Positions 1 through 8,248 of a DNA stretch of 14,751 bases are shown one piece after another (within the stretch, counting starts at the first letter, position 1; every line of letters begins with the position of its first letter). The notes below the pieces were generated by a model. It had not been told where the DNA came from, searched no databases, and saw only the letters and a program-made list of their open reading frames with translations. This DNA is from Pseudomonadota bacterium. Its GTDB lineage: Bacteria; Pseudomonadota; Alphaproteobacteria; Rhizobiales; Xanthobacteraceae. The stretch lies in contig JAEWHY010000361.1 in the NCBI GenBank assembly GCA_023387555.1, positions 1 through 14,751 on the forward strand, written 5' to 3'. The translations under genes and the position numbers were made by a program.

Positions 1-573
1 GCGCTGTTCGTTACGCCAGCGCTGGCTGAGCCGAAAGTCGGGGCGCCGGCACCGGCGTTCACGGCCGTCGACAGCAACGGCAAGACCGTCAGTCTCAGCG
101 ACTTCAAGGGCAAGACCGTGGTGCTCGAATGGACCAATGACGGGTGCCCCTATGTCCGCAAGCATTACGGCAGCGGCAACATGCAGGCGCTGCAGAAGAA
201 GTGGACCGGTCAGGGTATCGTGTGGCTGTCGGTGATCTCATCGCCGCCGGGCGAGCAGGGCTTTGCCGATGCCGCGCGCGCCAATGGCCTGACGACGGAT
301 CGAAAGGCTGCGCCGACCGCGGTGCTGCTCGATCCGAAGCAGCAGGTGGCGAAGGCTTACGGCGCGCTGGTGACGCCGCATATGTACATCATCAAGCCGG
401 ACGGCGTGCTCGCCTATGCGGGTGCGATTGACGACAAGCCGACCGCGCGCACCGCCGATCTCAAGGACGCCAGGAACTTCGTCGACAACGCCTTGTCTGA
501 ATTGAAAGCCGGCAAGCCGGTCTCGACGACCAACACCCGCGCTTACGGTTGCGTGGTGAAATACAATTCGTAG
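1..573 (+). CDS. Periplasmic thioredoxin-fold (redoxin) protein, 5' end cut by window
   Basis: The frame is open from base 1, so the start lies outside the window; 190 residues are visible. The first residues (ALFVTPALA, then EPK) look like the end of a Sec signal peptide with an Ala-X-Ala cleavage site, so the mature protein is probably periplasmic. The rest is a redoxin/AhpC-TSA-like domain: 'VGAPAPAF', a strand-forming 'KTVVLEWTNDGCPYV' with a single active-site Cys (fragment residue 49) in a C-P-Y-V setting rather than CxxC, a cis-Pro region 'VTPHMYII', and a C-terminal 'YGCVVKY' with a second Cys (residue 184). From knowledge of the family, such proteins are putative thiol reductases or peroxidases; a substrate is not known. 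The second Cys could act as a resolving residue (inference). A strong terminator follows, so it ends its transcript. Family call is secure, precise function is not. Confidence 0.88.
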   Translation, partial: ALFVTPALAEPKVGAPAPAFTAVDSNGKTVSLSDFKGKTVVLEWTNDGCPYVRKHYGSGNMQALQKKWTGQGIVWLSVISSPPGEQGFADAARANGLTTDRKAAPTAVLLDPKQQVAKAYGALVTPHMYIIKPDGVLAYAGAIDDKPTARTADLKDARNFVDNALSELKAGKPVSTTNTRAYGCVVKYNS

Positions 574-598
574 CGAATTCTATGCTTTCGACATGAAG

Positions 599-624
599 AT
601 GCCCGGGCTGGTCCCGGGCATTTT
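599..624 (+). terminator. Rho-independent terminator after the thioredoxin-fold gene
   Basis: A perfect 9-bp inverted repeat, ATGCCCGGG (599-607) and CCCGGGCAT (613-621), encloses a 5-nt loop and runs into TTTT (621-624). It lies 26 bases after the stop codon of the preceding gene, which is the expected place for an intrinsic terminator. Confidence 0.85.
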
Positions 625-738
625 GCTATCTGTGCCGCATTTCGATCTGTGCCGTTCCATGCACCGAAAGCCGCTTGGCAATGTGTGAAATCGCTTGCGG
701 CGTCCGGATATAGGCAGGAGTTGGAATTCTCGTTATAG

Positions 739-2957
739 TTGTTTTCGGCTCCAGAAGAAGCGCGCGCCAGTGGGAATGTCGGGTCCGGGTTCGTGAAGGT
801 CGCAAAAGAGTTTGTCGCCGGCGCGCTTGGCTCGGTTGTTCTGATTGCCAACATCGTCTCGTTCGGCGCGCTGATGTTTCCGGGCGAACTCAGCGCGGGG
901 ACATCGACCGCGATCTGGGCAATGCTGATCGGCAGTTGCGTCGGCGGTGCCTTGATCGCCCTGACGACATCTTCGCCACCAATGGCGTCCGGGATCGATT
1001 CACCCACTGGCGTCGTCATGGTCCTGTTGAGTGCCGGCGCAGGAACAGCCACCCTTGCGGCAGGCGGTTCTACTCAGGCTGCGGTGAACGTGGTCATGGT
1101 GCTGTTCGTCATCGCGACGGTGATGAGCGGCGTGCTGCTGTCGTGCCTCGGCTTGTTGCGCTGGGGATTGGTCTTGCGGTTTGTGCCGTATTTCGTCATC
1201 GGGGGCTTTCTGGCGGCAACCGGATTCCTTCTGGTCACCGGCGGGTTGCGCATGACAACCGGCCGGGCGCCGAATTTCGCAAGCCTGACGGCCCCCTGGA
1301 GCATGATGGAAGCCACACGGCTTCTGGTCGCATTGGCGGCGCTTGCGATCCTGGTTGCCGTTCGCCGTTGGGCGAAATCGCCCTTCGCCATGCCGGTCGC
1401 CATTCTGAGCATGGCGATTTGCGGGGCTCTGGTGCTTCGTGTCCTTGGATATGGGACCGCCGAGCAGGGTTGGTATTTCGCCTCGCTTGGCTCATTGGCG
1501 CCATGGTCGCCCTTCATTGCCGCCCGCGACCTGCAGCCGATGCTCGTTGTGAGTTTTCTGCCCGAGCTTGTTGCGGTCATGCTGATCACGCTGACGTCGC
1601 TTGTTACCAAGGTGTCCAGTCTCGAGCTTCTGCGGCAGCGGTCGGCGGATTTGAATCGCGAGCTATGGACGCATGGTGTCGCAAGTCTCGCGGCCGCACC
1701 GGCAGGCGGCATTAGCGTCACCCTGCAGCCCGGGATCAGCCGCCTGCTCGAGGAGGTGCATGGGACGCGCATCAGCGGCGTTGTCTGTTCGCTGATCCTT
1801 GGTGCCGTTGCGCTCGGCAACATCGACTTGTTGAGCCTGATACCTCTGCCGATCGTGGCGGGGCTGGTGTTCTTTCTCGGCTATACCTTCATTGTCGACG
1901 CGCTGTGGCGCTCGTGTGCGCAGAGGGCCTGGTCGGACCTACTGCTCGCGCTCGCCATCATGGGCGTTTGCGTGCAGTTCGGTTATATTTTCGGTGTGCT
2001 GGCCGGCATTGTTGCGGCCTGCCTGTTGTTTGCGACGAGCTATGCGCGAACCGGCGTCATTCGGCGGCATCTGACCCGCGCGCAGTTCTCGAGCTACTGG
2101 ACCGGTCTTCCGCGCTGTCGCAACATCTGCGCGAAGCGGGAAACGCCATTCAAATCTATTGGCTGTCCGGCTACGTCTTCTTCGGCTCGTCGGAGAGTGT
2201 GTTCGAGCGGGTGCGCGATGACATTCTGCTGCTTTCTCCGCGCAGCGTGAGTTACGTCATCCTCGATTTCGGCATGGTGTCCGGCGCCGATTCGTCTGCG
2301 GGCGTCAGCCTCGCCAAGCTGCACAATTTCTGCATCCAGCACGGCATTGTCCTCATTCACTGCGCGCTTTCCAAAGCCAACCTGAATGCGCTGAGGCGTG
2401 GCGGATTTCTTGCGAACAAGGGGCCGCAGCAGGGATTTTCCGATCTCAACCTCGCGCTGGCCTGGGCGGAGGAGCAGATCATAGCGGATGTCGCAACCGA
2501 GGCAGACGGCCACAGCTTTGACCAATGGCTGCAGCAGCAACTCGGTCCCGGTGTCGAAGCCGCCGATCTGATCGGTTATCTGGAGCGGAAAGACACGCGG
2601 CCGCAACAGATCCTCTACCGCGAGGGCGAGCCGGCCGATACCGTCGACCTTGTCGCGTCCGGGAGTCTTGTCATCGAACTCGCGCGAAAGACCGGCGAGA
2701 ACCTGCGCGTTCGCCGCATCATGACGCATACCGTGCTCGGAGAGATGGGCTTTTTCCGGCGAACGTCGCGCTCGGCAACCGTCCGTTCGGAAGGGCCGGC
2801 AACATTGTACACGCTGACCCGGGCCCGGTTCGAAAGCATGCGGAAGGAGCGTCCCGACCTCGCGAACGCATTCTATGACTTCATCATCCGGGTTCTGGCC
2901 GATCGCGTCGACTTCGCGAACCGCGGAGTCGCGGCCTTGAGCCGCCAGCAGCAATGA
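739..2957 (+). pseudogene. SulP anion transporter with STAS and cyclic-nucleotide-binding domains, frameshifted
   Basis: Two overlapping frames together encode one protein of about 739 residues. The first frame (739-2250) carries the SulP membrane domain: about residues 25-435, many hydrophobic helices, e.g. 'GSVVLIANIVSFGALMFPG'. The second frame (open to 2957) carries a STAS domain (about 469-575, 'VILDFGMVSGADSSAGV') and a cNMP-binding domain (about 617-730) with a phosphate-binding cassette 'GEMGFFRRTSRSATV', whose Arg (about 678) is kept. Neither half is complete alone; adding one base near 2097 joins them as 'FSSYLDRSS', matching the usual SulP-STAS linker. Start is uncertain: TTG at 739 follows an in-frame TAG and has only a distant AGGAG (716-720); GTG at 793 is the alternative. 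An annotator may list two CDSs. SulP proteins move sulfate, bicarbonate or other anions through the inner membrane; the cNMP domain suggests nucleotide control (inference). cysD/cysNC lie about 1 kb away on the other strand. Confidence 0.82.
2085..2110 (+). other. Frameshift site inside the SulP-STAS-cNMP gene
   Basis: Upstream of here the transporter is read in frame 1 of the window, downstream the STAS and cNMP domains are read in frame 3, which corresponds to one missing base. The frame-1 protein keeps family character through 'ARTGVIRRHLTRAQFSS' and then turns into nonsense; the frame-3 protein becomes family-like from 'LDRSSALSQHLREAGN'. A lost C at about 2097/2098 would restore 'SYLDRSS'. 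I see no slippery heptamer that would suggest programmed frameshifting. It may be a real mutation or a sequencing error. Confidence 0.75.
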
Positions 2958-2985
2958 TCAATGCGCGGGTCCCTTGCGGGGGATG

Positions 2986-3984
2986 TCAGGCGGTCCGCTG
3001 CGGGCGAAGCAGCGACTTCAGCGCGTTCCATGCCGGCGCGATGACATAGCCGACGACCGGGATCAGGACAGCGCCCACCGCCAGTCCGACAACGCCCGCG
3101 CCCGCCGCGCCGACGACCCATTCGACTGCGGCCGGCAGCAACTGCACTGACTGCGCGGTGGCTGACGCAGCGTGATGGATGGCAGCGCCGATGGCGTTGA
3201 GACCGAAATGTTCCAGCCCGTGCACGATGATTCCGCCGCCGACCCAGATCATCGCCGCGGTGCCAATGATGCTGAGCAGCTTCAGAAACCCCGGCATGCC
3301 GTAGACAAGTCCTCGTCCGATCCGGCGGATCAGTGCGCCAAGCGCGGAGGGGCTCTGGTTTGCGGCGAGCACGACGCCGACGTCGTCGGCCTTCACGATG
3401 ATGGCAACCGCGCCGTACACCAGCGCCGTGATCGCGACCGCGACGATCGCGAGCACCACGGCCTGGGTCCATACGTTGCTCTCGGGAATGACGGACAGGG
3501 CGATGGCCATGATCTCGGCCGACAGGATGAAGTCGGTTTTGATCGCGCTCGCGACCTTGCGGTCTTCCAGCGTTTGCGGGTCGATCGCGATGGATCCCAG
3601 TCCGGCCTCGTGGGCGTGGGCCTTGTGTGGAAAGATCGCTTCGAACACCTTCTCGGCGCCTTCGTAGCAAAGATAGGCGCCCCCCATCATCAGCAGCGGA
3701 GTGATGGCGCCGGGGAGAAAATAGCTGAGCGCGAGCGCCACCGGCAGCAGGATCAGCAGCTTGTTGCGGAGCGAGCCGACGGCGATCTTGCGTACGATGG
3801 GAATTTCGCGAACCGCGGAAAAGCCGGTCATGTAGCGAGGCGTTACCGCCGCGTCGTCGATGACGACACCGGCGGCCTTTACGCCCGCTTTCGTCGCCTG
3901 TGTCGCGACATCGTCGAGTTGCGCGGCCGCCACCTTGGCGATGGCGGCGACGTCATCGAGCAGTGCGATCAGTCCGACGCTCAC
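2986..3984 (-). CDS. DUF808 family inner-membrane protein (YedI-like)
   Basis: This 332-residue protein matches the DUF808/YedI family along its length. The start has the typical 'LIALLDDVAAIAKVAAAQLDDVA' pattern, followed by 'KAAGVVIDDAAVTP' and the hallmark stretch 'REIPIVRKIAVGSLRNKLLI', then 'ITPLLMMGGAYLCYEGAEKV'. Roughly six hydrophobic segments (about 75-92, 94-105, 150-165, 172-200, 235-255, 290-315) indicate an integral inner-membrane protein. The start is a GTG (3982-3984); it gives the family's usual N-terminus and no in-frame ATG lies close upstream. The molecular function of the family is unknown. It lies 56 bases after cysNC on the same strand and could be cotranscribed, but a functional tie to sulfate assimilation is not shown. 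It converges with the SulP gene with only 28 bases between them and no obvious terminator. Confidence 0.9.
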   Translation of the reverse strand: MSVGLIALLDDVAAIAKVAAAQLDDVATQATKAGVKAAGVVIDDAAVTPRYMTGFSAVREIPIVRKIAVGSLRNKLLILLPVALALSYFLPGAITPLLMMGGAYLCYEGAEKVFEAIFPHKAHAHEAGLGSIAIDPQTLEDRKVASAIKTDFILSAEIMAIALSVIPESNVWTQAVVLAIVAVAITALVYGAVAIIVKADDVGVVLAANQSPSALGALIRRIGRGLVYGMPGFLKLLSIIGTAAMIWVGGGIIVHGLEHFGLNAIGAAIHHAASATAQSVQLLPAAVEWVVGAAGAGVVGLAVGAVLIPVVGYVIAPAWNALKSLLRPQRTA

Positions 3985-4040
3985 GGCGCTATTCCCGGTG
4001 CAGGGCAGGGGAAATCAGCGCCCGGTGTATCAGCTTTGCG

Positions 4041-5903
4041 TCAGCGCGCAATAACGCCGCGTTTGATGAGCTGTGCGATCACCTGCTCGGCCATCTCCTC
4101 CGGCGAACCGGTGTCGGTGCGCAGCCGGATTTCGGGATCGAGCGGCGGCTCGTAGGGCGAGTCGATGCCGGTCACGTGGAACGCCTTGCCGGCGCGGGCC
4201 TTCGCATATAATCCTTTCGGATCGCGCGCTTCGCAGATTTCGAGCGGCGTATCGACGAAGACCTCGATGAATTCGCCCGCATCGTGGCGCTCGCGGACCG
4301 ACTGCCGCTCGTTGCGGAACGGCGACACGAAGGCGCACAGCACCACGAGCCCCGCATCCACCATCAGCCGGGCCACTTCGCCGGCGCGGCGTACGTTCTC
4401 GACGCGGTCGGCCTCGGTGAAGCCGAGATCGCGGTTCAGGCCGAGCCGCATGTTGTCGCCGTCCAGCGCATAGGTATGGACTCCGCGGCGGCTGAGCTTC
4501 TGCTCCACCAGATTGAGGACCGTCGATTTGCCGGCGCTCGGCAAGCCGGTGAACCAGATCGTCGCCGGGCGCTGGCCCTTCATCTTGGCGCGGAATGTCT
4601 TGTCGATCTCGTAGCTCTGCTTGACCAGATTGCTGGCGCGATACAGCGCGAAATCGGTCATGCCGGCGCCGGCGGTCGCGCCGGTCTGCCGGTCGATCAG
4701 GATGAAGGCGCCGCTTTCGCGATTCTTCACATAGGGATCGAACGCGATCGGTTCGGTGGTTGCGATATTGCAATAGCCGATGTCGTTGATGGCGAGCGTC
4801 GACACCGCGGCGTGTTCGCCGGTCTCGATGTCGGTGCCGTATTTCAGCGCGGTGACCGTGGCTGCCACGGTATGAGTGCCGATCCGCAGCGAATAGGTGC
4901 GGCCCGGAAGCATCGGATTGTCGTTCAGCCACACGAGATGCGCGGCGAACTGATCGGCGACCTCCGGCATCGCGTCCGCAGGCGCGAACAGGTCGCCGCG
5001 CGATACGTCGACCTGTTCGGCAAGCTCGATGGTTGCGGCCTGGCCGGTTTCGATGCTGTCGACGGTGTCGGGATAGACGTAGATTTCCTTGATCGTCGCG
5101 GGCCGGCGCGAGCGGCCGACAATGATCGCATCGCCGCGGTTCAAGAGGCCCGATGCCATGTAGCCGGCATAACCGCGTCCGCCGGATTCTGTGCGCACCA
5201 CGGACTGCACGTGGAAGCGCGCCGGCTGCTCGAGCTGATGCGTGGAGATCGGCACCGTTTCGAGATGCTGCAGCACGGTTGGCCCCTTGTACCAGGCCAT
5301 GCGGTCGCTGCGGCGTACGATATTGTCACCGTCGCGGGCAATGATCGGGATCGCCTCGACATGCTCGAACGCCAGCTGCGCGGCGAACACCTGATATTCG
5401 TCGCGAATGGCAGTGAACGGCGCCTCGCGGCAATCGACGAGGTCCATCTTGTTGACGACGAGCAGGACGCGGCGGATGCCGAGCAGCGACAGGATGCGGC
5501 TGTGGCGCAAGGTCTGCCGAGTCAGGCCGGCCTTGGCGTCGACCAGCAGCAGAGCGAATTCGGCGTTCGAGGCGCCGGTCACCATGTTGCGGGTGTATTG
5601 CTCGTGGCCGGGCGTGTCGGCGACGATGAAGGCGCGCTTGGGCGTACCGAAATAGCGGTAGGCGACGTCAATCGTGATGCCTTGTTCGCGCTCGGCCTCG
5701 AGGCCATCGAGCAGCAGCGCGTAATCAAGGTCTTCGCCTGTGGTGCCGAATTTCTTCGACAGATGCACGAGGTTCGCCATCAGGTCGTCGGGCACCGAGC
5801 CGGTTTCCGCCATCAGGCGGCCGATCAGCGTGGACTTGCCGTCGTCGACCGCGCCGCAGGCGAGGAAGCGCAGATGATCGCGTTCGGTCATGGGCGCGTG
5901 CAT
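4041..5903 (-). CDS. cysNC: Bifunctional sulfate adenylyltransferase GTPase subunit / APS kinase (CysN-CysC fusion)
   Basis: This 620-residue protein joins two enzymes of sulfate activation in the cytoplasm. The N-terminal half is CysN, a translation-factor-like GTPase that drives ATP sulfurylase: P-loop GAVDDGKS (17-24), 'DTPGHEQYTRNM' (96-107), NKMD (151-154). The C-terminal part (about 445-620) is APS kinase, which phosphorylates APS to PAPS: P-loop GLPSAGKS (453-460), then 'EADRVENVRRAGEVA' and 'EARDPKGLYAKARAG'. The length is normal for the fused form, known also as NodQ-type. The ATG at 5901-5903 overlaps the cysD stop in a TGATG arrangement and has a GAGGG about 9 bases upstream, so the two subunits are translationally coupled; a second in-frame ATG sits four codons later. 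All nucleotide-binding motifs look intact. Confidence 0.97.
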   Translation of the reverse strand: MHAPMTERDHLRFLACGAVDDGKSTLIGRLMAETGSVPDDLMANLVHLSKKFGTTGEDLDYALLLDGLEAEREQGITIDVAYRYFGTPKRAFIVADTPGHEQYTRNMVTGASNAEFALLLVDAKAGLTRQTLRHSRILSLLGIRRVLLVVNKMDLVDCREAPFTAIRDEYQVFAAQLAFEHVEAIPIIARDGDNIVRRSDRMAWYKGPTVLQHLETVPISTHQLEQPARFHVQSVVRTESGGRGYAGYMASGLLNRGDAIIVGRSRRPATIKEIYVYPDTVDSIETGQAATIELAEQVDVSRGDLFAPADAMPEVADQFAAHLVWLNDNPMLPGRTYSLRIGTHTVAATVTALKYGTDIETGEHAAVSTLAINDIGYCNIATTEPIAFDPYVKNRESGAFILIDRQTGATAGAGMTDFALYRASNLVKQSYEIDKTFRAKMKGQRPATIWFTGLPSAGKSTVLNLVEQKLSRRGVHTYALDGDNMRLGLNRDLGFTEADRVENVRRAGEVARLMVDAGLVVLCAFVSPFRNERQSVRERHDAGEFIEVFVDTPLEICEARDPKGLYAKARAGKAFHVTGIDSPYEPPLDPEIRLRTDTGSPEEMAEQVIAQLIKRGVIAR

Positions 5904-6811
5904 CAGAAATAGCCCTCGCGCTTCTTGCGTTCCATCGACGAAACCTCGTCGGCGTCGATCAGACGGCCCGCGCGCTCGGACTGCCTTGTGGTGCGCAGTT
6001 CCTCAACGATATCGGCAACGCTGGCCGCTTCCGACAGCACCGCAGCCGACAGCGGGTAGCAGCCGAGCGAACGAAAGCGGATGACGACGTCCTTGCGCTG
6101 TTCGCCGGGCAGGAGTTCGAGCCGGTCATCATCGATCATGATCAGGCTGCCGCCGCGCTCGACCACGGGGCGCTTCTTGGCGAAGTAGAGCGGCACCACC
6201 GGGATGTTCTCGGCAAGGATGTATTCCCAGACGTCGAGTTCGGTCCAGTTCGAGAGCGGGAAGACCCGCATGGTTTCGTCCGACGCGATCTGCGGATTGT
6301 AGAGGTGCCACAATTCCGGGCGCTGACGCCGCGGGTCCCAGGAATGGTTGGGCCCGCGCACGGAAAAAATGCGCTCCTTCGAGCGGCTCGGTTCTTCGTC
6401 TCTGCGTGCGCCGCCGATTGCGGCATCGAAGCGGCCGGCGTCGAGTGCGTCGCGCAGCGCCTTGGTCTTCATCTCGCGGGTGTAAATCGACGAGCCGGAG
6501 GCAATCGGGTGGATGCCATCCTCGATGGCCTTCCGGTTGGTGTGCACGACCAGGTTCAGGCCGAGCTCCGCGGCCATCCGGTCGCGGTGGGTGATCATGT
6601 CGCGGAATTTCCAGGTGGTATCGATATGCAGGGCTGTGAACGGGATCCTGGCCGGATGGAAAGCCTTGCGGCACAGATGCAGCAGGACGCTGGAGTCCTT
6701 GCCGATCGAATACATCAGCACCGGGCGCTCGAAGGCCGCCGCGGTCTCGCGCAGGATGACGATGGCTTCCGTCTCGAGATTGGAGAGATGCCGGGACAAG
6801 GTGCTGGTCAT
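5903..6811 (-). CDS. cysD: Sulfate adenylyltransferase small subunit CysD
   Basis: This 302-residue protein is the catalytic subunit of heteromeric ATP sulfurylase, which forms adenosine 5'-phosphosulfate from sulfate and ATP, with CysN supplying GTP hydrolysis. It has the PP-loop ATP-pyrophosphatase signature SIGKDSSV (35-42), the family stretches 'DTTWKFRDMI', 'NHSWDPRRQRPELW' and 'FPLSNWTELDVWEYI', and the typical C-terminus 'SSMERKKREGYF'. The length fits the family (about 300). The ATG at 6809-6811 gives the normal N-terminus 'LSRHLSNLETEAI', although no strong Shine-Dalgarno precedes it. It is the first gene of the cysD-cysNC unit and shares one base with cysNC. An 8-base U tract lies in its leader 16 bases before the start codon. 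Confidence 0.97.
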   Translation of the reverse strand: MTSTLSRHLSNLETEAIVILRETAAAFERPVLMYSIGKDSSVLLHLCRKAFHPARIPFTALHIDTTWKFRDMITHRDRMAAELGLNLVVHTNRKAIEDGIHPIASGSSIYTREMKTKALRDALDAGRFDAAIGGARRDEEPSRSKERIFSVRGPNHSWDPRRQRPELWHLYNPQIASDETMRVFPLSNWTELDVWEYILAENIPVVPLYFAKKRPVVERGGSLIMIDDDRLELLPGEQRKDVVIRFRSLGCYPLSAAVLSEAASVADIVEELRTTRQSERAGRLIDADEVSSMERKKREGYF

Positions 6812-6982
6812 GAGGCCATTCGGAAGAAAAAAAATCTATGGATGGGCCGTGGACCGGTCAGAAATTCCCCTGCGCGGCCCGATAGTTAGCGGCCATGGAG
6901 CCGCTCGGGACGGGCTATTTAGCCGTGCCGGTCCGGCCTGTCGAGGCTTGTTTCTGGGCGCTTTCCGCCCTCTGGATAACGC
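6812..6982 (-). promoter_or_regulatory. cysD upstream region with operator-like repeats, hairpin and U tract
   Basis: This 171-base gap on the minus strand before cysD should hold its promoter. It contains two similar 10-mers on the plus strand, GATAGTTAGC (6881-6890) and GCTATTTAGC (6914-6923), 8 of 10 identical and 33 bp apart (about three helical turns); the second sits in an inverted repeat GGCTA-TT-TAGCC (6913-6924). Nearer the gene, arms 6875-6880 and 6844-6849 can pair as GGGCCG/CGGCCC, followed after 9 bases by eight T's (minus strand, 6834-6827). A LysR-type (CysB-like) site and leader attenuation are possibilities only. A weak hairpin GGGCG/CGCCC (6956-6970) might end the cupin transcript. 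No clear -35/-10 pair is visible. Confidence 0.3.
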
Positions 6983-7636
6983 TCAATCGTGCCGGCGCGG
7001 TGCGATCGGCAAGTCGGCATAGACCTTGTAGGACTGCGACTTCGGCTTCGCCTGGTCCGCTTCGTTCACATACTGGATCGAACTTTTTCCAAGCAGCGTC
7101 CGCGGCAGGATCATCACGCGGATAAAGCGGCTCGGCCGATCGGCCGCGGCTTGCGCGAAGACGGGGTCGGGTCCGGATTCGAACCATGCGCCGCCCGGCC
7201 CATAGCTTGTCGAACGGCCGTGCGTGTCGATCCGGATGCCGCCCTCGATCAGGCAGCGAATGCCCGGGCCCTGGTGCCGGTGCAGATAGGCGACGCCGCC
7301 CGGCGGAAAGGCGACACTGTCACCGCGCAAAATTAGATCGCCCTCCGGCAGATATTCGAGCGGCGCGGCCAGCTTGGTCCTCGATGTCACGCCCTTTGCC
7401 GTCATGGCATCGTCGCCGGCCGATGGCGACAATTCGAAACGCCAGCACATGGCACCGGCAGTGCCGGCAACGACTGTCGTGACGTCATCGCCATGCCAAG
7501 CCTCGCCGTCGGTATACGGTTTCCCGGCGATCGACACCGCGCCATGGAGTACGAATATCATCCGTGGTGCACCATCCAGCGTCATCTCGGCGCCGTCGCT
7601 GAATATGTCTTCGATCAGACGCAGGATCGGGTTCAT
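6983..7636 (-). CDS. Cupin-domain (bicupin-like) protein
   Basis: A 217-residue protein with a degenerate N-terminal cupin-like half (about 15-70, 'FVLHGAVSIAGKPYTDGEAW') and a clearer C-terminal cupin (about 100-185). The latter has 'YLHRHQGPGIRCLIEG' with His119, His121 and Glu131, which fits a cupin metal-binding motif, followed by 'GPGGAWFESGPDPVFAQ'. The frame is open further upstream, but ATG at 7634-7636 is chosen because it follows the DUF3237 stop by 14 bases, has a GGATGG about 8 bases before it, and begins the recognisable protein. Cupins may be dioxygenases, isomerases or ligand binders; the reaction here is unknown. It forms a two-gene unit with the DUF3237 gene, divergent from the molybdenum hydroxylase gene, suggesting a shared catabolic role (inference). 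Confidence 0.85.
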   Translation of the reverse strand: MNPILRLIEDIFSDGAEMTLDGAPRMIFVLHGAVSIAGKPYTDGEAWHGDDVTTVVAGTAGAMCWRFELSPSAGDDAMTAKGVTSRTKLAAPLEYLPEGDLILRGDSVAFPPGGVAYLHRHQGPGIRCLIEGGIRIDTHGRSTSYGPGGAWFESGPDPVFAQAAADRPSRFIRVMILPRTLLGKSSIQYVNEADQAKPKSQSYKVYADLPIAPRRHD

Positions 7637-7650
7637 GCGCGCGCCATCCG

Positions 7651-8145
7651 CTAGAGCACTTCGAACACGCTGTAGACCGGGCCGCTCGCGAGCCGATGAC
7701 CGTAGGCGATCGATGCCATCATGTTGAGGAAATTGTATTTCTCGGAGGCGGTCTCGAAATAGGGCGTCGCGCGCATGTAATAGAGCGAAGGATTGACCAC
7801 CTCGCCTTTGGCGATCTGGTCGAGCACCTCCTTCGGCCCATGACGGATGCCGCGATAGGTCATGCCGATCAGCGCGCCGTCGTCGGTCTCCATCACGCAG
7901 CGCACGTCCAGCATCCATGCGCCGTCCGTGCGCACCGCCTGCCAGTCGCTGCCGCCCGACAGGATCTTGCCGCGCAACCGCTCGCCTTCGAACCGGCCGC
8001 CGGTGATCTCGCCCACGCGCCGGTCGACGCCGGGGGCCTTGCCGATCACACTGGCGGGCTTAACCGAGAGTTCGAACAGAAACAGCGGCCGCAGCCGCAG
8101 TTCGGTCATTTCGCGCGGCAGCAAGGCGGAGAGCGGTTCGGTCAT
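7651..8145 (-). CDS. DUF3237 family protein
   Basis: A 164-residue protein matching the DUF3237 family: 'LRPLFLFELSVKPASVIGKAP', 'GGRFEGERLRGKILSGGSDW', 'DVRCVMETDDGALIGMTYRG' and the ending 'NFLNMMASIAYGHRLASGPVYSVFEVL'. The family is a small beta-barrel fold of unknown activity often found near catabolic genes. The frame stays open to 8265, but the start is placed at the ATG 8143-8145: it has GGGGGA about 7 bases upstream and the upstream residues do not resemble the family. It is followed at 14 bases by the cupin gene and probably cotranscribed with it; both diverge from the molybdenum hydroxylase gene across a 165-base gap. Confidence 0.88.
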   Translation of the reverse strand: MTEPLSALLPREMTELRLRPLFLFELSVKPASVIGKAPGVDRRVGEITGGRFEGERLRGKILSGGSDWQAVRTDGAWMLDVRCVMETDDGALIGMTYRGIRHGPKEVLDQIAKGEVVNPSLYYMRATPYFETASEKYNFLNMMASIAYGHRLASGPVYSVFEVL

Positions 8146-8248
8146 GGTGTTTCCCCCGGATATTTTTGCCGAGCCTAGTGGGCTCCGGGGCGCGCGTCGA
8201 GCCGCCCATTCCCTGCCCATTATCGACCCGGACGGGGCGAATAAGCCA

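Noticed and set aside
1074..1823. 249-residue minus-strand frame inside the SulP gene
   Set aside because: It is a shadow of the transporter coding region, with no recognisable motif.
2097..2098. Programmed ribosomal frameshifting to join the SulP halves
   Set aside because: There is no slippery heptamer, no obvious downstream pseudoknot, and the family is not known to use recoding; a mutation or sequencing error is simpler.
3985..4040. Repeats in the cysNC-DUF808 gap (CACCGGG twice on the minus strand; GGCGCT/AGCGCC inverted)
   Set aside because: They are short and GC-rich with no U tract, so neither a terminator nor a regulatory element can be supported.
3172..4155. 327-residue Asp/His/Arg-rich plus-strand frame opposite the DUF808 gene
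   Set aside because: The low-complexity, hydrophilic composition is the mirror of a membrane protein's codons; there is no family resemblance.
4284..5912. 542-residue open frame on the plus strand opposite cysNC
   Set aside because: It lies antisense to a gene with all CysN and CysC motifs intact; long antisense frames are common at this GC content.
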